A DNA stretch of 33,609 nt from the NCBI RefSeq assembly GCF_016744625.1, contig NZ_JADGDZ010000033.1, positions 1 to 33,609 on the forward strand, read 5' to 3'. This stretch comes from Winogradskyella sp. (GTDB lineage: Bacteria; Bacteroidota; Bacteroidia; Flavobacteriales; Flavobacteriaceae). Within the stretch, counting starts at the first letter, position 1, and each line of letters begins with the position of its first letter. The notes below the pieces were generated by a model, which worked only from the letters and a program-made list of their open reading frames with translations, had not been told where the DNA came from and searched no databases. A program made the position numbers and the translations under genes. Shown piece by piece: positions 1-7,152 of this stretch.

Positions 1-1242
1 ACCTAATAGCATTAAAACTATTGCTAATGCACACAAACCTAATATGTAATTGTTTTTTTTACTAAGATCTAATTTCTTTTCGGCTAAGTCTGCACGCTGT
101 GTTAGAATTTCTTTTTCTTTCTTTTGGTTTTCATATTTAGCTTCGAGCTCAAAAATAGTTTTGGTCTTTTCGATTTCAAACACACTATCTTTTTGTGTTG
201 TGTAGTTTTTGAGATAACTAAAAGCATTTTTATAATTACCAGTTTTAGCATCCACTTCTGCCAAGTACTTTAAAGCCTTTATTTCAAATTCTTTAAAATT
301 TTTATCTCGTGTAATTTTTATAGCTTCATTTAGTTGATTTTTGGCTTCAGAATAATTCTTATTCACTATATAGTTATGAGCTAAACTTACTTTGGCATTT
401 GACAATTCGTAAAGATTATTGTCTTTTGTAAAAGCTACAATTGATGTTAAATAGTCTTTTTTCGCATCTTCATATTGTTTTAAACTATCCTTAGCTATAG
501 CAATATTTACGCGCATGTATGGTTTATAGCGAGAATAACCTAAACTGTCATACAATTTTTCAGCTCTTAGAGAATAACTAATAGATTCTTCATATTTCTT
601 TAGATTTAAAAATACAGATCCAACATTGCCAGTAGTAATCGCTTCTCCGATAAAATAGCTATTCTCTTTATATATTTTGAGTGCTTTTTTATAGTAGTCA
701 ATAACTTTTTGATACTCTTTCTGCTTTTTATAAACAATGCCTATATTGACATAAACCATTGGCACTTTATCAAACTCTTTGGAGTGCTTTTCGTAAATTT
801 TTAAGGCTTCAAAATAGTTTTCTAATGCTTTAGAATAGTTGCCTTTGGTGTCGTAGATAATTCCTAAATTATTCAAAGTATTAGCTATACCAAGTGTATC
901 TTTAATTTCTAACTTTAGATCTAAACTTTTTTGATGATATGTAAGCGCACTATCTATTTTAGAAGCCGCCTCATAACTACTTGCAATATTATTATAAGCT
1001 GTTGCGATAGCTTGCTTATCATTAATAGAATTGGCAACTTTTAAAGATTTATTTGCATAAACTAAAGCACTATCTGTATCTGAGTTTCTATATTCCCAAG
1101 AAATTTCATTGTAAGTTTTAACCAACTCACGACCTGTATTAGTTTTTGTTTCATTTAGTAAACTATCTAGACGTAAAGAACTTTGAGCATGAAGTCTAAA
1201 AAAACAGAAAAATAAAATGGAATAAACGTATAATGTTCTCAT
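1..1242 (-). CDS. TPR-containing sensor histidine kinase, N-terminal part (runs off window)
   Basis: The reading frame is open from ATG at 1242 to the window edge (414 codons, no stop), so the 3' part is missing. It starts with a signal peptide (MRTLYVYSILFFCFF, then HAQ), followed by about ten TPR-like helical repeats rich in A/L/Y (for example ALVYANKSLKVA and KALENYFEALKIY). It ends at the edge in a coiled-coil stretch (EKEILTQRADLAEKKLDL) and the start of a hydrophobic membrane segment. This order matches the complete neighbour at 1549-3543, including the similar stretch QILIQRAELAEQDLIIQKRN before its membrane helix, so I infer that a HisKA_3/HATPase kinase domain follows outside the window. 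The TPR part would be periplasmic and the kinase cytoplasmic. Kinase function is inferred from the paralogue; the visible part alone shows only an exported TPR protein with a membrane helix. Confidence 0.8.
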   Translation of the reverse strand, partial: MRTLYVYSILFFCFFRLHAQSSLRLDSLLNETKTNTGRELVKTYNEISWEYRNSDTDSALVYANKSLKVANSINDKQAIATAYNNIASSYEAASKIDSALTYHQKSLDLKLEIKDTLGIANTLNNLGIIYDTKGNYSKALENYFEALKIYEKHSKEFDKVPMVYVNIGIVYKKQKEYQKVIDYYKKALKIYKENSYFIGEAITTGNVGSVFLNLKKYEESISYSLRAEKLYDSLGYSRYKPYMRVNIAIAKDSLKQYEDAKKDYLTSIVAFTKDNNLYELSNAKVSLAHNYIVNKNYSEAKNQLNEAIKITRDKNFKEFEIKALKYLAEVDAKTGNYKNAFSYLKNYTTQKDSVFEIEKTKTIFELEAKYENQKKEKEILTQRADLAEKKLDLSKKNNYILGLCALAIVLMLLG

Positions 1243-1267
1243 TTAATTATGTCTAATGTATTAAATA

Positions 1268-1299
1268 AAAATCCAAAAACTTAAAAGTATTTGGATTTT
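1268..1299 (-). terminator. Rho-independent terminator between the two kinase genes
   Basis: Stem AAAATCCAAA (1268-1277) pairs with TTTGGATTTT (1290-1299). After one mismatch a further 4 bp (ACTT/AAGT) close the inner stem. Read on the minus strand, the hairpin is followed by a T-rich run. It ends the transcript that comes from the kinase gene at 1549-3543 and lies just upstream of the next kinase start at 1242, so the two kinases are probably separate transcription units. Confidence 0.6.
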
Positions 1300-1324
1300 A
1301 CTAATTCTTAAATACTCGATAGTT

Positions 1325-1576
1325 TTAGCGAGCGAGAGTAGCACCTTCTTTTGCTTTGAAAGTTATTCTTCCTTTTCTTTGTGATGAGGACTCAGACTGT
1401 TCAACCTGAATATCATAATCATTTATATCAGTTGAATGGTTATCACTTAACCCTCCAAGGGTTCCTAAAAAATCATAAATGCTGCCAAAATTTCTGTCAT
1501 AATTATCATATTTAAAATTTACACTCGAATATAATCTTTTTTGCAGACCTAGATAGTTACAATTATTTCTGTCCCA
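1325..1576 (-). pseudogene. Open frame without a usual start codon, possible gene remnant
   Basis: Between the stop of the downstream kinase (1549) and the terminator at 1268-1299 there is an open minus-strand frame of 83 codons ending in TAA at 1325-1327. It contains no ATG, GTG or TTG. Its translation looks protein-like rather than random: polar, rich in D/N/S/Y, with segments such as NFGSIYDFLGTLGGLSDN and a basic tail GRITFKAKEGATLAR. It overlaps the end of the kinase gene by about 28 bases in another frame. I do not recognise the sequence. It may be the 3' remnant of a lost gene, a small gene with a very rare start, or a chance open frame in a 3' untranslated region. Confidence 0.2.
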
Positions 1577-3543
1577 CTATTCTCTTTAGAAATAATCACT
1601 ATTTCACCTCCAATACTACGAACTCGTTTTTCCATATTATTGAGACCATTACCTCTTTTCACATTAGTAATGTCGAATCCTTTTCCGTTATCCGAAATTT
1701 TAAACACAAGGTTAGATACAACTTTAGACACCTCAACCTCAATTGTGGTTGCATTAGCATATTTTAAACTATTATGTATAGCTTCTTGTACTACGCGATG
1801 AATATTCATGCCTTCAACCGAAGTGAATTTTTTATTCACATCTACACTATCATCAACATTAAAGTCAAAACGAATATTAGAATCGTACAGATGAGCTTTC
1901 TCTATGTAATTAGATATTCGAGATTGTAAATCTTCAAAAGTAATTTCACTTTTGTTCATTGCCCAAATAGTATCTCTGAGCTCATAAATAGTACCAGAAG
2001 TAAAGTCACTTATCGTTTCGAGCTTCGTATTCAATTTTTCATCTTTTATATCGAAACCATATTTTAAATTGTCTATGGATGAAATTATAAAAGTGAGCTG
2101 CGCTCCAATATTATCGTGTAAATCTCTACTAATTCTTAAACGTTGTTCTTGTAATTTATTCTGAGTTTCAATCTTTAACAAAGCATCTTTTAACTCATTT
2201 TCCTTTTGTAATTGTGCGTTTTTTAATTTCTGCTGGTTGTAAAAAAGATAGCCTATTAAACCTAATATTAAAGCTAAACCAAGAAGTCCATAAATTTGAT
2301 AATTGCGCTTTTGAATAATAAGATCTTGTTCTGCAAGCTCTGCACGTTGAATTAAGATTTGCTTTTGTTTTTCTGCTGATTGATATTTTTCGAATACCTC
2401 TTGAGTTGCAACGACTTCATTTTGTTTTGCTATAGAATCTTTTAAAGTTAAAGCTATATCAAAGTTATCTACTGAGTTTTTATATGCATTTAAATTCATG
2501 TATGCATAAGCTAATCTCCTGCGTATCTTAAATTGTGTGAAGATTTCATCTTCAGAAGTAAAATTTAATGCGGCTTCTGAATATTTTATTGATTGTTTAA
2601 AATTCCCTGAATTAAAATACATTGAACCTAAAGCTGAACTATTTGTTGCTTTTAATTTTTTAGATTTGAGTTCATCATAAATCTTATCTGCTTTTTTTAA
2701 GTAATATTCGGAAGAATCAAATTGTTTAAGAATGTTATACTCTTGCCCTAAATTATTATAAACAATGCCTAATCCCCTTTTATCTCCTATTTTTTCTTTT
2801 ATTTTAAACGCTTTGTGCGAATAATAAATAGTTGAATCGGGATAATCTATATAAGAATAAACTTGAGATAGATTAGTATAAGATGCACCAACACCATAAG
2901 TATCCTCTATACTTTTCCTTAGTTTTAATGCTCTGATATGATAATTTTTTGATTCCTTATAACGCTTCAATTCTTTTAATAATAAACCAATATTATTTAG
3001 ACTATTGGCTTGACTCTTTTTGTTATCTGTCTCTTCAAATATTTTTAGAGAACTTAGATAGTTTTCCATCGCCTCATTATAGTTTTCAGAGTTCCAATAA
3101 ATTAGACCTTTATTATTATACACTGAAGCTTTACCATCTATATCATCAATCTTGTTTGCTATCTTATATGCCTTGTTATAATCTAATAAAGCACTATCTT
3201 TTTTTCCAATGATATCATAATAAATACCATGTCTTAATAAGGCTCTAATCATTAAAAAATCATCTCCTCGTTTATCGCAAAGCTCAATTGATGCATCAGC
3301 TAAACCACGTGCAACTTCTGGTTTAGAATAGCAATATTTAAAGAAATCTCTGTGTATAATTTGAATAGCTAATGAATCTGAATTATTAAGCTTTGCATTT
3401 GCAACAATACTATCTGCTATCTGCTTATTAGATTGCCCAAACAAACCTCCTGTAATAAAAAATAAAAAAAGCATCAGATACATTCTGTTTTTAATAACAG
3501 AAGGTATAACTGATGCCTTTTTAAAAAAATTGATTAATAGCAT
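1549..3543 (-). CDS. TPR-containing sensor histidine kinase (HisKA_3 type)
   Basis: Two-component sensor kinase. From the start at 3543 it has 664 residues: a basic N-terminus and signal/anchor helix (MYLMLFLFFITGGLFGQ), about 7-8 TPRs (roughly residues 70-390), a coiled coil, a membrane helix (YGLLGLALILGLIGYLFY), then a HisKA_3 dimerisation domain with the H-box RISRDLHDNIGAQ (phospho-acceptor H476) and a HATPase domain with the N-box HRVVQEAIHNSLKYA and G-boxes SDNGKGFD and GNGLNNM. An open frame continues upstream to 3660, but that part contains the terminator at 3606-3640 and cannot belong to this transcript. ATG 3543 gives a positively charged N-region; ATG 3483 is an alternative. This NarL-type kinase class normally pairs with a LuxR-type response regulator, and none lies next to it here. 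The input signal is unknown. Confidence 0.85.
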   Translation of the reverse strand: MLLINFFKKASVIPSVIKNRMYLMLFLFFITGGLFGQSNKQIADSIVANAKLNNSDSLAIQIIHRDFFKYCYSKPEVARGLADASIELCDKRGDDFLMIRALLRHGIYYDIIGKKDSALLDYNKAYKIANKIDDIDGKASVYNNKGLIYWNSENYNEAMENYLSSLKIFEETDNKKSQANSLNNIGLLLKELKRYKESKNYHIRALKLRKSIEDTYGVGASYTNLSQVYSYIDYPDSTIYYSHKAFKIKEKIGDKRGLGIVYNNLGQEYNILKQFDSSEYYLKKADKIYDELKSKKLKATNSSALGSMYFNSGNFKQSIKYSEAALNFTSEDEIFTQFKIRRRLAYAYMNLNAYKNSVDNFDIALTLKDSIAKQNEVVATQEVFEKYQSAEKQKQILIQRAELAEQDLIIQKRNYQIYGLLGLALILGLIGYLFYNQQKLKNAQLQKENELKDALLKIETQNKLQEQRLRISRDLHDNIGAQLTFIISSIDNLKYGFDIKDEKLNTKLETISDFTSGTIYELRDTIWAMNKSEITFEDLQSRISNYIEKAHLYDSNIRFDFNVDDSVDVNKKFTSVEGMNIHRVVQEAIHNSLKYANATTIEVEVSKVVSNLVFKISDNGKGFDITNVKRGNGLNNMEKRVRSIGGEIVIISKENSGTEIIVTI

Positions 3544-3605
3544 TACTAATATATGATTATTTATGAGTCGATTACTTTTTATTCGATTAAGATACAATTT
3601 AAAAA

Positions 3606-3640
3606 GATTAAGCGTAATTGGTTGGGAATTACGCTTAATC
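3606..3640 (-). terminator. Strong Rho-independent terminator after the beta-propeller gene
   Basis: A perfect 14-bp inverted repeat (3606-3619 with 3627-3640, GATTAAGCGTAATT and its complement) with a 7-base loop. On the minus strand it is followed directly by TTTTT. It lies 24 bases after the stop codon at 3664 and ends the lipoprotein/beta-propeller operon. It also rules out the upstream start candidate of the following kinase gene. Confidence 0.9.
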
Positions 3641-3663
3641 ATAACAAATCTCAACAACAAGAT

Positions 3664-5514
3664 TTATTTATTAAGGTTGTAAGCATAAATCGTTTTATCA
3701 TTGAGCTTATAATATAAATAACCTCCAAATTCATCAACTTTATATACTGGTTTTTTGTCTTTAAGGAGTATTTCTTTTTCAACTGTCCCAGTATCTTTAT
3801 TGAGCTTTACTAAACCAACACCTTCTTCTAGTTTGGTTAATACGAATTGAGCATCTTGGGTAGCAGAAGTTGCTTTAAAACGTTTAAGCATCTCCGCTAT
3901 AGAAGCACCAGTTGCAGATGCCATACCTTGAGCAAAATCATTTAAATTTTCACCTCTAGATGTATATTGACCTATTCGATTTCTATACTGCTGCGCTTCC
4001 ATAGTTGCCGATACTGAAGCTGTAGCAGCAGCAACGGCTGTAACTCCAGCTAAGATTGCACCAAAAGCACTTTTACCAGGTGCGCGCTTATACTCGTGCC
4101 AAGAATTATTACCATCCCAATCTAATAACATCATATTTTGAGCTGAAGTCAATAATATACCATCATCTCTTATTTCTACAGAAGTCGGATCTTCTTTACC
4201 TTCAAATTTAGCTTCGCTAATTAATTCTGAATTACCTGAATTAGCATCAATGCTATATAGTTTTTCATCTGCGGCAATTAAATATCTATCGTTCTTCTGG
4301 TCGTAAGTAGAGCTTACGACATCAGCTCTTTTAAATTTCAAAGGCTTTGACCAAACTTGATCTCCAGTTTCAAGATTAACAATATTTGCATCCTCTGAAG
4401 TGATATAAATTAAACCTTGTGGTGTTAAAGCCATAGTTAGTATATTCTCCCCAGTCTTTAATGGTTTTTTAAATAATGCTTTACCTTCATATGATACTTT
4501 ATTAATTCCTCCAGATTGAATTCCAAACAAAATGCCATCATCCATAATATAGAAATGTTGTACATAGCCCTTTGTTTTTGGTGCTTTCTCCCAAAGATCG
4601 TCTCCAGTAGATGCGCTCAAGAGTGCAATTTTAGATTCAGATTTTGCTGCAAACGTACCACTACCTCCAGCTACATCACTAACCACAGCTAATCCTTGAG
4701 GTAATATTTGAAAATTAGAAATATTACCTTTTACTTTTCTTTCATCTGCCCAAGCTAAAGATCCATTAGCATTAAGCTTATAAATTTTTGTATTCTTTTT
4801 GTTAGATGTCGAAGCAAAAGCATAAATCTCTTTTTCTGAAGTATCTGCAACCATCCAACCAATGTATTTGAGTTCATTTTCCCAAAGCACATTACCTGAA
4901 TTCATATCTACTTTCATTAAGCCTTTTGTTGTCGGAATGATAACTCCATCTTTTAGCACTAAAGGCTTGCCCATTGCTTGGCGAGAGCCTTTAAATTTAT
5001 AGAAACTCACTTGTTCTCCTGTATTTAAATCGTACAAAGCAACTGCTTGTGCATACTTTTCTGAAGCTCTACGTTGACCACTAACTATAAGCATGTTTTG
5101 AGGCATTAATACTTGAGACATCCCAATAGCTTTCCAACCATTTTTCTCAGTGCTAAACAAGGTTTTACCAGACATATAATCAATGACAGCACTCTTTGTT
5201 TGCAATCCACCAAAACCTGTTTGACCAACAACTACATAAGGAGCTCTAGGTACAAAATTTAATTCTTCAGATTTTACTTTACCATACTCAGTAAAATTAA
5301 ATAGTAATCCATCTTGTCCTGGCTTTAAACCTACAAGTCCATCGTTTGTGGCTACAACTACTGTCCCTCCTTCAGTAATTGTCATATCATTAATCTTAGC
5401 TCCTAAATCAAAATTATGATCTGGCGCTTCTGCCTTCTGAGCAAACAATGATGCTGCACTCAAAAGAAGTGCAAACATCATTAATTTGTGTGTTTGAATT
5501 AATAGCGTTTTCAT
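3664..5514 (-). CDS. Exported PQQ-like beta-propeller repeat protein
   Basis: 616 residues with a signal peptide (MMFALLLSAASLFAQ), so exported. Most of the chain consists of repeated beta-strand units of the PQQ/quinoprotein-propeller type, each with a pattern like LNANGSLAWADE, LSASTGDDLWEKAP or VNLETGDQVWSKP. These are typical of WD40/PQQ-like propellers that often serve in protein-protein contacts rather than as dehydrogenases; I see no clear cofactor site. Around residues 478-545 the repeats are interrupted by an Ala-rich hydrophobic stretch (FGAILAGVTAVAAATASVSA) followed by a polar helix with NRIGQYTSRGENLNDFAQ. Strand repeats then resume to the C-terminus (VYKVDEFGGYLYYKLNDKT). The gene starts 11 bases after the lipoprotein gene at 5526-6047, so the two form an operon. 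The specific role is unknown. Confidence 0.75.
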   Translation of the reverse strand: MKTLLIQTHKLMMFALLLSAASLFAQKAEAPDHNFDLGAKINDMTITEGGTVVVATNDGLVGLKPGQDGLLFNFTEYGKVKSEELNFVPRAPYVVVGQTGFGGLQTKSAVIDYMSGKTLFSTEKNGWKAIGMSQVLMPQNMLIVSGQRRASEKYAQAVALYDLNTGEQVSFYKFKGSRQAMGKPLVLKDGVIIPTTKGLMKVDMNSGNVLWENELKYIGWMVADTSEKEIYAFASTSNKKNTKIYKLNANGSLAWADERKVKGNISNFQILPQGLAVVSDVAGGSGTFAAKSESKIALLSASTGDDLWEKAPKTKGYVQHFYIMDDGILFGIQSGGINKVSYEGKALFKKPLKTGENILTMALTPQGLIYITSEDANIVNLETGDQVWSKPLKFKRADVVSSTYDQKNDRYLIAADEKLYSIDANSGNSELISEAKFEGKEDPTSVEIRDDGILLTSAQNMMLLDWDGNNSWHEYKRAPGKSAFGAILAGVTAVAAATASVSATMEAQQYRNRIGQYTSRGENLNDFAQGMASATGASIAEMLKRFKATSATQDAQFVLTKLEEGVGLVKLNKDTGTVEKEILLKDKKPVYKVDEFGGYLYYKLNDKTIYAYNLNK

Positions 5515-5525
5515 AATAAAAAGTA

Positions 5526-6047
5526 TTAATCAAGTTTTGCTTTAAATTCTCCATTAGTTACAACCTTAGTGGTCATATCACCACCATTATAACCTTCAAA
5601 AGTAAACGTACCTTCTACTGTTGTTCCATCATCAGAAGTCACTTCTATTGTACCTGGCATTAAAGTTCCTAAAGCTGCTGATGCTAAACCAGAAGCCCAA
5701 GTACTTGGTGTGGTTCCACTAATTGTTAAATACTGAATAAAGTTGGTGTTATTAATAACATCACCAGTAGTATAGGTCCCAACTCCAGTATATCCATTTA
5801 TAGCCATACTAATTGTGTTACCCGTATTAGTACCACCTTGTACAGATAAAATGCCATTTGTACTTTGTGCTCCTACAATTACAGCAGGACTTTGCGCTGC
5901 AGCGAAAGCTGTACCATCTACAGTAGCTGTTAAAAATTCATCTACATTGTTGTTACCTCCATCATTGTCGTCATCGCTTGAACATGATGTGAATGTTACT
6001 AATGATACTGTCATTACAAGTAACATAATTTGGTTTAATTTTCTCAT
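5526..6047 (-). CDS. Small lipoprotein, DUF6252-like
   Basis: 173 residues. A lipoprotein signal peptide ends in the lipobox TFTSC (residues about 18-22, Cys acylated), followed by an acidic linker SSDDDNDGGNNN typical of surface-exposed Bacteroidota lipoproteins. The mature part starts FLTATVDGTAFAA and ends VVTNGEFKAKLD. This opening ('TATVDG' then a small hydrophobic patch) and the closing 'xTNGxF' strand are the pattern of the DUF6252 family, a beta-rich flavobacterial lipoprotein family of unknown function. It is the first gene of an operon with the beta-propeller protein downstream (11-base gap), so the two may act together in the envelope, but nothing in the sequence says how. Family assignment is from memory of the motif pattern. 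Confidence 0.7.
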   Translation of the reverse strand: MRKLNQIMLLVMTVSLVTFTSCSSDDDNDGGNNNVDEFLTATVDGTAFAAAQSPAVIVGAQSTNGILSVQGGTNTGNTISMAINGYTGVGTYTTGDVINNTNFIQYLTISGTTPSTWASGLASAALGTLMPGTIEVTSDDGTTVEGTFTFEGYNGGDMTTKVVTNGEFKAKLD

Positions 6048-6165
6048 TGTTGAATTATTTATTGGTTATTAATACCACAAATTTGAACAATAAGACAAAG
6101 GCAAAACATACGATGAATTGCGTATATTTTTACAAGTATTTGGTTTTCAGATAATTAAATGCGAT

Positions 6166-7116
6166 TTAAAAAGAGATATGTGGATATTTTATGCGCAAAT
6201 CATCAATTTCTGTCTGAAGTTTTGTCAAAAATTGCTCATGTGCGCTAGATTCGGAATTGAATGGTCTATGTGCTTTCCTAGTCTGAATTGAAGCAATAAC
6301 CTCAGAAGTTTTTAAAGCTTCTTCAGACAACCAAACGTTTTTAAATTTTTTCCAGATATAATCAATAGCTACTTGACTTGGATGAATCATATCAGCATTG
6401 TAGAAACGATAATCTCTTAATTCGTCCATCATTATCTCATACGACGGAAAATAATGAATCTGCTTTCTTGGTTCTATTACCTGATGAATTGCTGCAAGTA
6501 AATGCGACTTACTTTGAGTATTTTCAATAAAACCATCCTTTATATGCCTTACAGGTGAAACGGTAAATAGAAATGTAATTTTTGGATTAACACTTTTAAC
6601 CAAGTTTACAATAGCTTCTAGAGATTTTGTTATGGTGTCAACAGACAATAACTCTTTATGAAATTCTTTTTGAGGTAACTTATGACAATTTGCAACAATA
6701 GCATCTGAAGCGATATGTCTATATACCCAACTTGTACCTAAAGTAATAACTATATGAGACACGTTATTAAGTTGTGCATGTGTTTTATCAATCTGATTAT
6801 TCAATCCTGTTAAAAATTCTTCTTTTGAAATACGATTCAGTTTTGAATGTGCATCTAAACAGCACCATTGTTCATTACTAAAAAACAAATCGTCTTCCGA
6901 ATAACAATCCTTATTGATTGCTCTTGTAATAAGATTTTCAATAGCAAATGGATGAAATAAAATTCCAAAAGGATTTACTGTAGATTGAAATTTATGATAC
7001 TCAAATTTGTTGCCTATATTTTCAGAAAAACATGAACCTAATAACAACACCTCTGAATCATAATTAAATTGATTATGAGATTGTTTACTTAATGGTATTT
7101 GTGTTTGTAGTTTCAT
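6166..7116 (-). CDS. GSCFA domain protein
   Basis: 316 residues. Near the N-terminus is LLLGSCFSENIGNKF (about residues 24-38), which carries the G-S-C-F signature that names the GSCFA family, a group related to SGNH/GDSL hydrolases. Other family-typical blocks are NPFGILFHP, HIVITLGTSWVYRH, FTVSPVRHIKDGF and the C-terminal YNADMIHPSQVAIDYIWKKF, where D and H resemble the SGNH catalytic D-x-x-H. No signal peptide is evident, so it is probably cytoplasmic. It follows alaS by 36 bases on the same strand and is probably co-transcribed; the gap holds a small inverted repeat. The substrate is unknown. Confidence 0.88.
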   Translation of the reverse strand: MKLQTQIPLSKQSHNQFNYDSEVLLLGSCFSENIGNKFEYHKFQSTVNPFGILFHPFAIENLITRAINKDCYSEDDLFFSNEQWCCLDAHSKLNRISKEEFLTGLNNQIDKTHAQLNNVSHIVITLGTSWVYRHIASDAIVANCHKLPQKEFHKELLSVDTITKSLEAIVNLVKSVNPKITFLFTVSPVRHIKDGFIENTQSKSHLLAAIHQVIEPRKQIHYFPSYEIMMDELRDYRFYNADMIHPSQVAIDYIWKKFKNVWLSEEALKTSEVIASIQTRKAHRPFNSESSAHEQFLTKLQTEIDDLRIKYPHISF

Positions 7117-7121
7117 AGTGG

Positions 7122-7142
7122 ATTCCGCATCAAGTGCGGAAT
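7122..7142. repeat. Intergenic inverted repeat ATTCCGCA-N5-TGCGGAAT
   Basis: An 8-bp perfect inverted repeat with a 5-base loop (TCAAG) fills most of the gap between alaS and the GSCFA gene. Together with its flanks (GTGGATTCCGC...GCGGAATGACAAA) it resembles a short element that I recall as dispersed between genes in many flavobacterial genomes. I see only one copy in this window. In RNA it would form a compact hairpin between two co-transcribed genes. It has no T-run on the minus strand, so it is unlikely to be a full terminator. Confidence 0.45.
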
Positions 7143-7152
7143 GACAAAAAGA

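Noticed and set aside
3544-3660. Longer N-terminus of the complete histidine kinase starting at 3660
   Set aside because: This part covers the 14-bp terminator hairpin (3606-3640) of the preceding operon, so it is not translated as part of the kinase.
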